From the NCBI GenBank assembly GCA_903873975.1, contig CAIQQN010000235.1, forward strand, positions 1 to 36,008: a stretch of DNA of 36,008 nucleotides. The letters run 5' to 3'. Position numbers and translations under genes: made by a program. This document shows, piece by piece, positions 24,259 to 35,825 of this stretch; within the stretch, counting starts at the first letter, position 1, and every line of letters starts with the position of its first letter. The notes beneath the pieces are model-generated. The model was not told the origin of the DNA. It saw nothing but the letters and a program-made list of their open reading frames with translations, and did not search any database. Origin of the DNA: an uncultured Anaerolineales bacterium (GTDB lineage: Bacteria > Chloroflexota > Anaerolineae > Anaerolineales > Villigracilaceae).

Positions 24259-24453
24259 ATGAGCAAGAAATACAAACGCCAGACTCCCCGCCAGGTCTCT
24301 TCCCTGGCACCGAAAGTTGTCGAGTTCAATCCGGATTACACCATCATCAAACGCGACCTGAAACGGATCGGTCTCTTGGCCGGGACATTCTTCGCCATCC
24401 TGGTTGTGCTGGCAATTTTCCAGAACCAGTTCATCGGTCTGTTTATGAAATGA
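24259..24453 (+). CDS. Small single-span membrane protein downstream of sortase
   Basis: A 64-residue protein with a basic, hydrophilic N-terminal 35 residues (SKKYKRQTPRQV, then FNPDYTIIKRDLKR) and one membrane span at about 38-58, ending LFMK. AGGAGA follows directly after the sortase stop and precedes the ATG at 5 nt, so translation is coupled to the sortase. Its size and place suggest a small partner or anchor of the surface-assembly machinery, but this is inference from position. No family is recognised. Confidence 0.75.
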   Translation: MSKKYKRQTPRQVSSLAPKVVEFNPDYTIIKRDLKRIGLLAGTFFAILVVLAIFQNQFIGLFMK

Positions 24454-24459
24454 ACTTTT

Positions 24460-24496
24460 GGGGACGGGACATTTTTGGAGTGGATGTCTCGTCCCC
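24460..24496. repeat. Strong RNA hairpin between the small membrane protein and methyltransferase genes
   Basis: A 13-bp inverted repeat (24460-24472 with 24484-24496, one G-U pair, 11-nt loop) begins 7 nt after the upstream stop and ends 9 nt before the methyltransferase ATG. It has no T-run on either strand, so it may be a processing or attenuation signal rather than a simple terminator. Confidence 0.55.
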
Positions 24497-24505
24497 GCCT
24501 CTTCC

Positions 24506-25762
24506 ATGACCTCGGACCTGCTGACCGTTAAACTGGAAAAGTTGACCTACGGCGGCGATGCCCTCGGACGACTCCCCGATGGGCGCGCCGTTTTTGTTCC
24601 CTTTACCTTGCCCGGAGAAACGGTCCGCATTCGCAGTGTCGACGAGAAGCGTGGCCACGTGCGTGCTGAACTGGTCGAGGTATTGGAGCCGTCTGCTGAG
24701 CGGATTACACCAAGGTGCAGGCATTTTGGCGTTTGCGGGGGATGTCATTACCAGCATCTACCATATCCAGCCCAGTTAACCGCCAAAACCGAAATCCTGC
24801 GTGACCAGTTGACCCGCATCGGCAAGATCGAGCATCCGCCGGTGAAACAGATTGTTCCATCAGCAACTGAATGGAATTACCGCAATCACATCCAATTCCA
24901 TTTGACGCCCTTTGGAAAATTAGGCTACATCGACGCCCATAGCCGGAGCGTTATCCCCATCAGCGAGTGCCACCTGCTCGAACCTCCACTGAACGCCCTC
25001 TGGCCGGCGCTCGAATTTGACCCTGGCCTGGGGCTGGAGCGCGTCTCCCTGCGCTTGGGCATGGATGAGCAGGCCATGCTGGTGCTGGAATCCGCATCCC
25101 CCGCGATGCCTGGACTGGAATTGGAAGCCGATCTGTCGGTGGTGCACCTCGTCGGTGACCACGTTGTGGTCATGGCAGGCGATGACCACCTGATAATGAA
25201 AGTCAATGACGGAGTCAAGGGTGGAGTCAATGACCGGTTGTTCCATGTCTCTGCGGCTTCATTTTTCCAGGTCAATACCGGATTGGCTGGAAAAATGGTG
25301 GCACACTTGCTGGCCCACTTGCCGGTCCCGCCAGGGGCTGTTCTTCTGGATGTCTACTGCGGCGTCGGGTTGTTCAGCGCATACTTCGCCCCGCGCGTGG
25401 GAGGCCTCATCGGCATCGAGTCCTCCCCATCCGCCTGTGAGGATTTCACCGCCAACCTGGACGAATTCGAGCACATTGAACTCTACCAGGCTCCGGCGGA
25501 AGATGTGCTGCCCACTCTGGATGGAAAACCGGACGTCATCATCTTGGACCCGCCGCGCCTCGGCCTGGAAAAGCATGCCCTCGACGCCCTCCTGGCGCTT
25601 GGCCCGGCGAGCATCGCTTATGTCTCGTGCGACCCGTCCACCCTGGCGCGCGATGCCGCCCGCCTCATCACCGGAGGTTACCGGTTGGTACAGGTCACGC
25701 CCTTTGATCTCTTCCCCCAGACGTTCCATATCGAGAGTATCAGTATCTTTGAGAAACAGTAG
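24506..25762 (+). CDS. TrmA/RumA-family RNA uridine C5-methyltransferase
   Basis: A 418-residue SAM-dependent enzyme that methylates C5 of uridine in rRNA or tRNA. An N-terminal TRAM domain (about 1-62) is followed by the iron-sulfur cluster cysteines C71, C77 and C80 (CRHFGVCGGC) with C155 (SECHLL) as the probable fourth ligand. The methyltransferase core has SAM-binding LLDVYCGVGLF (280-290), DPPRLGLE (348-355), nucleophile C375 in YVSCDPSTLARD and the base E410 in HIESI. ATG 24506 is preceded by a strong hairpin, not a Shine-Dalgarno sequence; a TTG 16 codons upstream is open but gives no family residues. Whether the target is 23S rRNA or tRNA cannot be decided. Confidence 0.94.
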   Translation: MTSDLLTVKLEKLTYGGDALGRLPDGRAVFVPFTLPGETVRIRSVDEKRGHVRAELVEVLEPSAERITPRCRHFGVCGGCHYQHLPYPAQLTAKTEILRDQLTRIGKIEHPPVKQIVPSATEWNYRNHIQFHLTPFGKLGYIDAHSRSVIPISECHLLEPPLNALWPALEFDPGLGLERVSLRLGMDEQAMLVLESASPAMPGLELEADLSVVHLVGDHVVVMAGDDHLIMKVNDGVKGGVNDRLFHVSAASFFQVNTGLAGKMVAHLLAHLPVPPGAVLLDVYCGVGLFSAYFAPRVGGLIGIESSPSACEDFTANLDEFEHIELYQAPAEDVLPTLDGKPDVIILDPPRLGLEKHALDALLALGPASIAYVSCDPSTLARDAARLITGGYRLVQVTPFDLFPQTFHIESISIFEKQ

Positions 25763-25773
25763 ATGGATCAGAC

Positions 25774-25806
25774 CGTCCCGAATCTCTTACAGGATGGGAC
25801 GTTTTG
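25774..25806 (+). terminator. Probable terminator of the methyltransferase gene
   Basis: CGTCCC (25774-25779) pairs with GGGACG (25796-25801) around a partly pairable loop, followed by TTTTG. It lies 12 nt after the stop codon. Confidence 0.6.
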
Positions 25807-25865
25807 TATAAAGTGAATTGTAACAACTTTAGTCGTTGGAATTGTGGCAAAAAAGGAGAAATACC

Positions 25866-26657
25866 ATGCGTTGGGAAGATTTGACCGGAGACCAGTTTCC
25901 AGAGGCCGTCAAACAGGCGGAGGAAGTTTGCCTGCTGCCGCTCTCCTGCCTCGAACGCCACGGGCATCACCTGCCAATCGGCACCGACGTGTTCATCGGC
26001 CGCGAACTCTGCCGCCGCACTGCCAACCTCGAACCTGCGGTAATTTTCCCGGACTACTTCTTCACCCAGATCCTCGAAGCGCGCCATGTGCCCGGCACGG
26101 TCGGCATCGAGCCGGAGTTGATCATCCGCCTTCTGGAAAATACCTGCCGCGAGATCGCCCGCAACGGGTTGAAGAAGATCGTCATCATCAATGCCCACGG
26201 CGGCAATGACAACTTGATCCACTACTTTGCCCAGATCCAGCTTGCCAGCCGGCGCGACTATGTCGTCTACATCCCGCAGCCAGCTTATCAGGCCGAGGAA
26301 CCCTCTACCGCCGCCCAGTGGGAAACGGTCATCGATGACCACGCCGGGGAACGCGAGACAAGCATGATCCTCGCCCTCCGGCCAGAACTGGTCAGGTCCG
26401 AGAGCCTGCCCGCTGACAACGAAGGCGTGCCGCTGGAACGGCTCAAACCCCTGCGCGACTTGGACACCTACGTCGGCATCTGGTGGTATGCGGATCATCC
26501 CACCCATTACTGCGGTGATGGCCATCCCGCCACGGCCCAAAAGGGTGAAGTCTGGTTCGCTGACCGCTCCCGCGCTCTGGCAAAGGCCGTCCGGGCAATC
26601 AAGGATGACAAAGAGGCTGGTCGGTTGCAGGACGAGTTCTTTGACAGGATCAAGTAG
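25866..26657 (+). CDS. Creatininase-family amidohydrolase
   Basis: A 263-residue metal-dependent hydrolase of the creatininase/MftE/ArfB family, which opens cyclic or peptide amides. The metal site is visible: ERHGHHLPIGTD (E30, H32, D41), INAHGGN (H111) and HAGERETS (E162). The length is typical. ATG 25866 is chosen because AAGGAG precedes it at good spacing; the frame starts ten codons earlier. No creatine, mycofactocin or flavin-pathway genes are nearby, so the substrate is unknown. It sits alone between the RNA methyltransferase terminator and the transglutaminase-like promoter. Confidence 0.9.
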   Translation: MRWEDLTGDQFPEAVKQAEEVCLLPLSCLERHGHHLPIGTDVFIGRELCRRTANLEPAVIFPDYFFTQILEARHVPGTVGIEPELIIRLLENTCREIARNGLKKIVIINAHGGNDNLIHYFAQIQLASRRDYVVYIPQPAYQAEEPSTAAQWETVIDDHAGERETSMILALRPELVRSESLPADNEGVPLERLKPLRDLDTYVGIWWYADHPTHYCGDGHPATAQKGEVWFADRSRALAKAVRAIKDDKEAGRLQDEFFDRIK

Positions 26658-26766
26658 TATTAAAGACGACGGGGGGAAGTGAAAGTGCCTGTCAATTATT
26701 TCTTGCTTTGCAGGGCTATTTGGATATATTCTCCGCCAGAACCGCATTTTGGCGATGGAAACGTGC

Positions 26767-26795
26767 TTGACTCTCCTGCCACGGGAGAGTATATA
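26767..26795 (+). promoter_or_regulatory. Sigma-70 promoter with operator-like palindrome in the spacer
   Basis: TTGACT (26767-26772), a 17-nt spacer and TATATA (26790-26795). A perfect inverted repeat ACTCTCC-tgccacg-GGAGAGT (26770-26790) fills the spacer, just where a repressor or MerR-type activator would bind. The predicted start is about 14 nt before the transglutaminase-like ATG. Confidence 0.75.
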
Positions 26796-26815
26796 CATGC
26801 TATCAGGAGAATGGA

Positions 26816-27706
26816 ATGAAGACTGATTTAACTTACTTTTCCCAACCAGGTAGCATGACCGATCCAGGTCCGCAGGCGAAGTTCCTGGAGAGCCTGCCCA
26901 CCGTTATAGCCGACCTGTGCAAGGTGGTGCAGGGAACAACTGTCCACATCTTCTGGGCGGAACGTTACGGGGTCAGCCTCCCGCTGGAACGCCAGGCTGA
27001 AGTCCAGCTACGCTCGCTCGATCGCCGCTTGACGCGGATGTCGGAGCTCGACCCGCGCCCTCTGACAGAAGAGCGCCCGCTCAACAGGAAAATTGTCGGA
27101 AATTGCCGCGACTTCTCGCTGCTGCTCGTGTCGATTTTGCGCCGCCAGGGTGTGCCCGCCCGGGCGCGCTGTGGGTTCGGGGCCTACTTCCTTCCTGATC
27201 ATTATGTAGACCATTGGGTGTGCGAATATTGGAATGCCCACCAAGGCCGTTGGGTTCTGGTGGATGCCCAACTGGACGCCTTCCAGTGCGGGGAGCTGAA
27301 GGTTCGCTTCGACCCGCTGGACGTGCCGCGTAACCAGTTCATCGTGGGCGGCAGGGCCTGGCAGATGTGCCGTAGCGGTCAGGCCGACCCGGAGTGCTTC
27401 GGTATCTTCGACATGCACGGGCTGGGATTCGTGCGCGGCAACCTTGTCCGCGATGTGGCCGCGCTCAATAAGGTGGAATTGCTCCCCTGGGATTGTTGGG
27501 GGATCATCGAGTCGCCGGAACCTATCTCCCCGGATGACCTGACCTTCCTGGACCAACTTGCCGGACTGACCAGTGATGACGTGCCGGATTTCGAGGCTGT
27601 TCACCTCTTGTATGGATCCGACGAGCGCCTGAGAATGGATGGCATCCTCCACAGCTATGTTAACGGGCGCATTGAAACGATCAAAATCGCACGTGATTAC
27701 ACTTAA
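26816..27706 (+). CDS. Transglutaminase-like superfamily protein
   Basis: A 296-residue cytoplasmic protein with the papain-like transglutaminase core. The catalytic triad is visible as C97 in GNCRDFSLLLVSILRRQG, H133 in VDHWVCEYW and D150 in WVLVDAQLD. These proteins act as proteases, amidases or cross-linkers; members of this shape, with a C-terminal extension of about 130 residues, are usually uncharacterised. There is no signal peptide. AGGAGA lies 6 nt before the ATG, and the promoter upstream has an operator-like palindrome, so expression is probably controlled. The gene ends at a strong bidirectional terminator shared with acnA. Confidence 0.88.
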   Translation: MKTDLTYFSQPGSMTDPGPQAKFLESLPTVIADLCKVVQGTTVHIFWAERYGVSLPLERQAEVQLRSLDRRLTRMSELDPRPLTEERPLNRKIVGNCRDFSLLLVSILRRQGVPARARCGFGAYFLPDHYVDHWVCEYWNAHQGRWVLVDAQLDAFQCGELKVRFDPLDVPRNQFIVGGRAWQMCRSGQADPECFGIFDMHGLGFVRGNLVRDVAALNKVELLPWDCWGIIESPEPISPDDLTFLDQLAGLTSDDVPDFEAVHLLYGSDERLRMDGILHSYVNGRIETIKIARDYT

Positions 27707-27743
27707 GAATCTGAATTGGACGGGGTTGGGGTGGAAAGAAACG

Positions 27744-27785
27744 AAAAGAAGGGCGCGGAGCACCTCCGCGCCCTTCTTTTTTTGC
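27744..27785. terminator. Bidirectional terminator between convergent transglutaminase-like gene and acnA
   Basis: A perfect 17-bp stem (27744-27760 with 27764-27780), CAC loop, with T-runs leaving on the plus strand and A/T-rich flanks serving the minus strand. Confidence 0.93.
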
Positions 27786-27789
27786 ACTT

Positions 27790-30495
<2,706 letters not shown>

Positions 30496-30543
30496 TTTGA
30501 TCTCCTTTGGCAAGTTTGCCCTCACCCACGGTTTTTAATTACT

Positions 30544-30696
30544 TGGGGTTTGGGGTGTTGGCGGGCGGCAAAGCCGCCCGCCAACACCCCAAATTCCTCT
30601 TCTAGCCGAGGCGGCTTCAAGCCGCCATCGGCTGTTTCGGCGCTGTGAGGCTCCGAAACCCCCGCCTTGGGGGATATTATCCCCACAGGGGGCGAA
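30544..30696. repeat. Multi-hairpin intergenic element, copy between acnA and add
   Basis: Hairpin 1: a perfect 18-bp stem (30552-30569 with 30573-30590) with an AAA loop. Hairpin 2: GCCGAGGCGGC-ttcaa-GCCGCCATCGGC (30605-30632). Hairpin 3: GTTTCGG/CCGAAAC (30634-30659). Further C- and G-runs near 30658-30692 can pair. It fills most of the 248-nt gap between acnA and add. It shares order and sequence with 35826-36008, and no open frame runs through it. Confidence 0.8.
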
Positions 30697-30743
30697 CAAA
30701 GATCAGGGGTTGTAATCCTTGCGGCCTATGTGGGCGCTGCTCT

Positions 30744-31772
30744 TCATAGCACCAATTCTTTCCGAAGTTGCATCACTAGTTGATCGCGTTCAGCCTCTGG
30801 CAGGAAACTGGCCTTTGCCCCGGCCAGGATGCATTCCTTGAGGACTTTGTGCTCCATTCCCAGGTCTTCGCAAATATGATGGTATTCGTCGGTCAGGGTA
30901 ATTCGCAAAATGGACGGGTCATCGGTGCCGATGGTGACCTTCAGCCCCGCCTTCAACATTTTCATGATCGGGTGTTCCTGCAGGGATTGGACCACACCGG
31001 TCTGGTAGTTGCTCGTCACGCAAACCTCAAAAACCGTACCACACTCGCACGCCAAAGCCACCGTATTCAGGTCTTCCATCATGCGCACGCCGTGGCCGAT
31101 TCGGTCAGCTTTGAGCATCTCCAGCGCTTCACGCACATTGGCCGCGCCCCCCCATTCTCCGGCATGGACGGTTAGTTTTAGCCCGGACAGGTGGGCTTCT
31201 CTGAAAACACCTAGGAAAGGCACCGCTGAAAATTCGGTCTCGTTCCCGGCCAGGTCCAGCCCCACAATACCGTGTCCGGTCCGGTCAGCGGCCAGCCAGG
31301 CCACCTGTTCGGCCAGTTCCACGCTCTCGTGACGATTGACCGAGGCGATCAGTCTGACAATTAAGCCGAATTCCCTGGCTGCCTTGTCGGCACTATCGCA
31401 GACCCAGTCCATTACGTCGCCCATCGGGAAACGTTCAGCGCGGCTCAAAGCCACCGGTGTAAATCGCAGTTCAAGATAACGCACATTGTCATTCGCCGCG
31501 TCCTCCACGGCTTCGCGGGTGACCCGGTGAATGACCTCCGGCGAGCGGTAGAACATCCGCAGTGTGTTGAATTTTGCCAGGAAATTTTGGTAGGTGTGGA
31601 GTTCGCTTGTCTGCACCTGGACAAGGCTGCTCAAAGGTCCCGTGCTTACGGGAACCATGATCCCGCTGGAGCGGGCAATTTCCAGCATCGTCCTGAGGCG
31701 CAGGCTCCCCTCAAGATGACGGTGGAGTTCCACCTTGGGCAGGCTCTTGTAGAAATCGGTCGGATTGTCCAT
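30744..31772 (-). CDS. add: Adenosine deaminase
   Basis: A 342-residue zinc enzyme that deaminates adenosine to inosine in purine salvage (some relatives use adenine or aminofutalosine). Motifs: zinc ligands H17 and H19 in PKVELHRHLEGS, H203 and the catalytic E206 in TVHAGEWGG, RIGHG (224-228) and D284/D285 in IGTDDPS. The length fits the family. Its ATG shares one base with the secA stop (TAATG), so it is translated by coupling from the secA message. Purine versus menaquinone-pathway substrate cannot be fixed by motifs alone; the symbol reflects the likeliest reading. Confidence 0.9.
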   Translation of the reverse strand: MDNPTDFYKSLPKVELHRHLEGSLRLRTMLEIARSSGIMVPVSTGPLSSLVQVQTSELHTYQNFLAKFNTLRMFYRSPEVIHRVTREAVEDAANDNVRYLELRFTPVALSRAERFPMGDVMDWVCDSADKAAREFGLIVRLIASVNRHESVELAEQVAWLAADRTGHGIVGLDLAGNETEFSAVPFLGVFREAHLSGLKLTVHAGEWGGAANVREALEMLKADRIGHGVRMMEDLNTVALACECGTVFEVCVTSNYQTGVVQSLQEHPIMKMLKAGLKVTIGTDDPSILRITLTDEYHHICEDLGMEHKVLKECILAGAKASFLPEAERDQLVMQLRKELVL

Positions 31773-34700
31773 TAATGCCTGTGACGTTTCCTCTTTTTAT
31801 CTGTACTTTGCACCGCAACGGTCGCCGTCGCGGGTTCGGACTTTGCCTCTGCCACTGTTTCCACCTGGGCCGTTGCACCGCGTGGTTGGTACAGGAAAAT
31901 ACGCCCGATTACGCCCGCGCGGATCTCGGCCAGCAGAGCCTGGAACATTTCCGAGGCCTGGCTTTTATATTTTACCAGCGGATCGCTCTGGGCATAGGCC
32001 TCCAGACCGACGGAAACGCGCAGCGCCTCCACCCGCGTCAGGTAGTCCACCCACAGTTCGGTGATCGCCCCCAGCAGTACCTGGCGGTAGATCTGGCTCT
32101 GCACCTGGCGGCCAACCTCCTGCGCCGGAAGCGCTGGAGCGTTTTCACCCAGGCGGGTCAGTTCGCTCTGACCCCAGGCATCCCGCTGGGCTTCTTGTGC
32201 CTGTTGCAAGTGCTCCAGCACATCCTCCTCCAGGGTGGCAGCGGAACGGTTTGCCAGTAGTTCTCCTGCCTGGTGGACATAGTGCAGGCGGGTGAAGATC
32301 TGGCGCACCTGGCGGTGGGTTTTCGCGTCAAAGGAGGTGCTTGTGCCCTGTGCGACCAACCCCAGCAGGCGGTACCTGTTCTGTTCATTGTCCTCAGGCA
32401 GGCGCTCGAGGGCAGAGTCGATATCGCGCCCGATTTGCCCGTCTGCTCCAAGCAGTTTCTCTTCGCGCCCCTCCAGCACTTTCCGCACGCCTTCTTCGAT
32501 CTTGGTTGCCACCTCCTCCCACTCGAGTTCCTGCAGTTCGGACACGTTCAGTCCGAGCGATTCGCCCAGCCGGAATTCGATCGTGTTGGCAAGCCGGACG
32601 ATATTCATGGAGGTGACATACTCCTCCACCTGGGCATGCAGTTCCTCTGACAGGTCTTTCGGGTCGCCGGCCAGTTGCGTCAGTTGGGCCGCCTCCAGCC
32701 GGAAGGGCACGCGCACCAGGCTGGAGAGTTCATCCAGGATGGCGTTAGGGCGGCGCGTCTCGTTTTCGCTGTTGTCGGCCAGGCCATCCAGGGCGGTATC
32801 CAGCGCCTCGATCCGCTCTTCAACCTGGGGATCCAGGTTCTCACCCGTGTGGTCTATCTGCTCTAGCACGGTGTTGAGGAAGTGCACCTGGTCGGCCTGC
32901 AGGGAACGCCTGGACAGGTCCCGCAGTGCGGTAGCCAGGTCTGCAGCCGAAGTGCCTGCACTGAGCGCAGTCGAAGTGTTAAGTTCTTCCAGCAGGAGTT
33001 TGTATGTATAGGACGGGAAGATGCCGTCCGGGGTGTTGAAGGGCGGCTGGATCTGGTCCAGCCAGGCCAGCAGGCGCCAATATTCCTCGCTTGCCTTCGC
33101 TTCCTCGGCCCGCCGCTTCACTTCCTGCCTCAGGAGTTCGTTCACATCCTCCACTAGGTCTTCCTTCTCAAAGACCCGGTTGCGCTGGTCGTAGATGCGC
33201 TGGCGCTGGGCATTCAACACATCATCGTATTCGAGCAGGTGCTTGCGCACGTCGAAGTTGGCGCCCTCCACCCTGTGTTGTGACTGCTCGATCATGTTGG
33301 TCACCATGCGGTGCTGCATGGGATAGTCGTCGTCGATCTGGAAGCGCTCCATCACGCCCTGCACCTGGTCGCCGCCGAACATGCGCATCAGGTCGTCTTC
33401 GAGGGACAGGTAGAAGCGCGACGAACCGGGATCGCCCTGGCGGGCAGCGCGGCCGCGCAGTTGGTTATCGATGCGGCGCGCCTCGTGGCGTTCGGAGCCG
33501 ATTACGTGCAGGCCGCCGCGTGTGCGCACGCGTTCCATATCATCGAAATATTGCAGGAAGTGTTTCACTTCGGCCTCGTAGATGCCGAAGAGAGCCGGGT
33601 CGGCTTTTTGCAGGGCCTCGCGGCGTTCCTGCAGCGACATGTCGTACGGGTCTTTGTACCCGGCCTTGCGCAGCACGCGCGCCACCGCTGCGATCACCTC
33701 TTCCGCCAGGTCGCCGCCCAATTTGATGTCCACCCCGCGCCCGGCCATGTTGGTGGCGATCGTCACCGCGCCAAAGGCTCCCGCACCGGCAATGATCTGG
33801 CTTTCCTCGGTGTGCTTGCGTGCATTCAGCACCTGGTGCGACACTCCGCCCTGTAGTACTGCCCTTAGCCTGGGTTCATCTTCGGCGGCCAGGCCGAGGA
33901 TACCCAGCAGGCGGGTCAGGTTGGCCTGCTCTTCGGGGTTGAGCGAAAGGCCAAGTTCCTTCGCCATCGGGCGCAGGTCTTCAGGGCGCAGTTGTTCGAT
34001 CGGTTCGTTGAGCGCTTGGAGTTCCGGGATGATGCGCCCGTCCTCTATGCGGTCGTTCTTTTCCATCCAGGCGGCGCGCAGCAGCAGGATTTGCATTAGG
34101 CGGCGCACCGGTTCAGCCCGCAGGCGGTTCGACAGGCGTTCCGAACTTTCCACTGAGGTGGTGCCCACCAACAGCGGGCGCCCCATACTGTGATAGAGCA
34201 CGATCTCGCGCACCAGCGACCGCAGTTTGGCTTCCACGCTGCGGTAGATGACATCCGGGTAATCTTTGCGCCGCCAGAAGACCACCTCCTGCTCGGGATC
34301 ATCGTTGCGGGCGAAGTAGGCATACGCGTACCCCTCCTCGTCCTTGGCCTTGACCTCCACCAGCGGCGCGCCGGACCCGAAAGCCTGGTATTCCAGGTTG
34401 GTGGGGATGGGCAGGACCGCCAGTTTATATATCTTGTCGAACTCTTCCGCCTCGGTAAGTGCCGTGCCGGTCATGCCGGCCAGCTTGGTGTACATGCGGA
34501 AATAATTTTGCAGGGTGATGGTGGCGTAGGTTACGTTCTCCGGCTCCACCCGCGCCCCTTCCTTGGCTTCCACCGCCTGGTGCAGGCCATCGCTCCAGCG
34601 CCGTCCCGGCATCAGGCGGCCGGTGAACTCGTCCACGATGATCACCTTGCCGCCCTGCACCAGGTAGTCCTTGTTGCGTTTGAAAAGGTGCTGGGCGCGC

Positions 34701-35725
34701 AGGGCTTGTTCCAAAAAGCCCAGCAGGTGGGCCTGTTCGGGCGTCACGTCTTCGGGGCGGTCGGGGTCGCGCAGCGGCTGGCCGAGCAATTGTTCCATGT
34801 GGGCGGTGCCGATCTCGGTCAGGGAAACGGCGCGGTCCTTCTCGCTCACATCGTAATCTTCCGGCTTCAACTGGCGCACCAGCGCCGCCATCTTGCCGTA
34901 CCACTCCACGTTGCCCGAAGCCGGGCCGGAGATGATCAGCGGGGTGCGCGCTTCGTCGATCAGCACGTTATCCACCTCGTCCACAATGGCGTAATAGTGG
35001 CCGCGCTGGACTTTATCTTCCAGCCGGTAAACCATGTTATCCCGCAGGTAGTCGAAGCCGAACTCGGAGTTGGTCCCATAGGTGATGTCAGCCGCGTAGG
35101 CTTCGCCGCGCTCCACCAGGCGCATCTCATCCTGGTCTTCATGCGGGGACTTTTTCTCCGGGTCGTACAGGAAGGCTTTCTTGCCGTTCTCGGTGGCGGC
35201 GGCCATCTGCAGGATGCCCACCGACAGGCCGAGGAAATGATAGATCGCGCCCATCCAGCGGGCGTCCCGCCGGGCCAGGTAATCGTTGACCGTCACCAAG
35301 TGGGCACCCCGGCTGGTCAGCGCGTTCAGGTAGAGCGAGAGCGTGGCCACCAGGGTCTTGCCTTCGCCGGTGCGCATCTCGGCGATCTTGCCCTGGTGCA
35401 GGACGATCCCGCCGATCAGTTGCACATCGTAGTGGCGCTGGCCGATGGTGCGTTTGGCAGCCTCGCGTACCGCCGCAAAAGCTTCAGGCAGGATCTCATC
35501 CAGGACAGCTTTTTCGATATCCTGGCGTTCCTTATCTTCCTCCACCCCTTCAATTTCCGTGGAGAGCCGGGAGCGGAATTCGTCCGTCTTTGCTCTCAGC
35601 GCCTCGTCGCTCAGGGCTTCGAATTCCGCTTCGAGCGCGTTGACCTGCTCGACGAGGTCGGTGGTCTTTTCGATTTCGCGTTTATTGGGGTCGCCCCCGA
35701 AGGTTTTGACAAATTTCTGGAGCAT
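31772..35725 (-). CDS. secA: Protein translocase ATPase SecA, extra-long form
   Basis: The motor ATPase of the Sec export channel, 1317 residues against about 900 in E. coli. Walker A MRTGEGKT (117-124), DEVD (249-252), TGTA (419-422), [15 protein letters not shown] (657-671) and [20 protein letters not shown] (755-774) show an intact motor. Extra segments lie at about 449-487, about 537-628 inside the second nucleotide-binding domain, and about 255 residues between the scaffold helix LLEYDDV (830-836) and the conserved end [14 protein letters not shown] (from 1223). The usual cysteine-rich zinc tail is absent; the protein ends in a basic KKRKRHRH. An extended -10 TGCTATAAT stands 23 nt before the ATG. 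add follows by 1-nt overlap. Confidence 0.96.
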   Translation of the reverse strand: MLQKFVKTFGGDPNKREIEKTTDLVEQVNALEAEFEALSDEALRAKTDEFRSRLSTEIEGVEEDKERQDIEKAVLDEILPEAFAAVREAAKRTIGQRHYDVQLIGGIVLHQGKIAEMRTGEGKTLVATLSLYLNALTSRGAHLVTVNDYLARRDARWMGAIYHFLGLSVGILQMAAATENGKKAFLYDPEKKSPHEDQDEMRLVERGEAYAADITYGTNSEFGFDYLRDNMVYRLEDKVQRGHYYAIVDEVDNVLIDEARTPLIISGPASGNVEWYGKMAALVRQLKPEDYDVSEKDRAVSLTEIGTAHMEQLLGQPLRDPDRPEDVTPEQAHLLGFLEQALRAQHLFKRNKDYLVQGGKVIIVDEFTGRLMPGRRWSDGLHQAVEAKEGARVEPENVTYATITLQNYFRMYTKLAGMTGTALTEAEEFDKIYKLAVLPIPTNLEYQAFGSGAPLVEVKAKDEEGYAYAYFARNDDPEQEVVFWRRKDYPDVIYRSVEAKLRSLVREIVLYHSMGRPLLVGTTSVESSERLSNRLRAEPVRRLMQILLLRAAWMEKNDRIEDGRIIPELQALNEPIEQLRPEDLRPMAKELGLSLNPEEQANLTRLLGILGLAAEDEPRLRAVLQGGVSHQVLNARKHTEESQIIAGAGAFGAVTIATNMAGRGVDIKLGGDLAEEVIAAVARVLRKAGYKDPYDMSLQERREALQKADPALFGIYEAEVKHFLQYFDDMERVRTRGGLHVIGSERHEARRIDNQLRGRAARQGDPGSSRFYLSLEDDLMRMFGGDQVQGVMERFQIDDDYPMQHRMVTNMIEQSQHRVEGANFDVRKHLLEYDDVLNAQRQRIYDQRNRVFEKEDLVEDVNELLRQEVKRRAEEAKASEEYWRLLAWLDQIQPPFNTPDGIFPSYTYKLLLEELNTSTALSAGTSAADLATALRDLSRRSLQADQVHFLNTVLEQIDHTGENLDPQVEERIEALDTALDGLADNSENETRRPNAILDELSSLVRVPFRLEAAQLTQLAGDPKDLSEELHAQVEEYVTSMNIVRLANTIEFRLGESLGLNVSELQELEWEEVATKIEEGVRKVLEGREEKLLGADGQIGRDIDSALERLPEDNEQNRYRLLGLVAQGTSTSFDAKTHRQVRQIFTRLHYVHQAGELLANRSAATLEEDVLEHLQQAQEAQRDAWGQSELTRLGENAPALPAQEVGRQVQSQIYRQVLLGAITELWVDYLTRVEALRVSVGLEAYAQSDPLVKYKSQASEMFQALLAEIRAGVIGRIFLYQPRGATAQVETVAEAKSEPATATVAVQSTDKKRKRHRH
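32948..32978. repeat. Short palindromic repeat inserted in frame within secA
   Basis: The segment GCACTGAGCGCAGTCGAAGTG (given in part; 32958-32978) matches a short element recurring in many bacterial genomes, known from its spurious translation TERSRSV. It is flanked by direct repeats CGAAGTG (32948-32954 and 32972-32978), i.e. 24 nt or 8 codons added, encoding part of a Ser/Thr-rich linker near residue 916. Confidence 0.55.
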
Positions 35726-35748
35726 GGAGTATCGTCCCTTTCGGGGGC

Positions 35749-35757
35749 ATTATAGCA
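35749..35757 (-). promoter_or_regulatory. Extended -10 promoter element of secA
   Basis: The minus strand reads TGCTATAAT, a perfect extended -10 box. The predicted start is about 17 nt before the secA ATG. The -35 region is poor, as usual for extended -10 promoters. Confidence 0.65.
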
Positions 35758-35825
35758 TGGGGTTGTAAGAGGAAGGTAAGAAAAGAAAGAAATAGGCGAA
35801 AAGGGTGCAGGGATTTCACAAACTC

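Noticed and set aside
32882-33157. Plus-strand frame containing [10 protein letters not shown]
   Set aside because: This is the known spurious translation of the short repeat within secA, not a gene.
34190-35755. 521-codon plus-strand frame opposite secA
   Set aside because: A shadow of conserved SecA motor motifs on the other strand; no recognisable domain.
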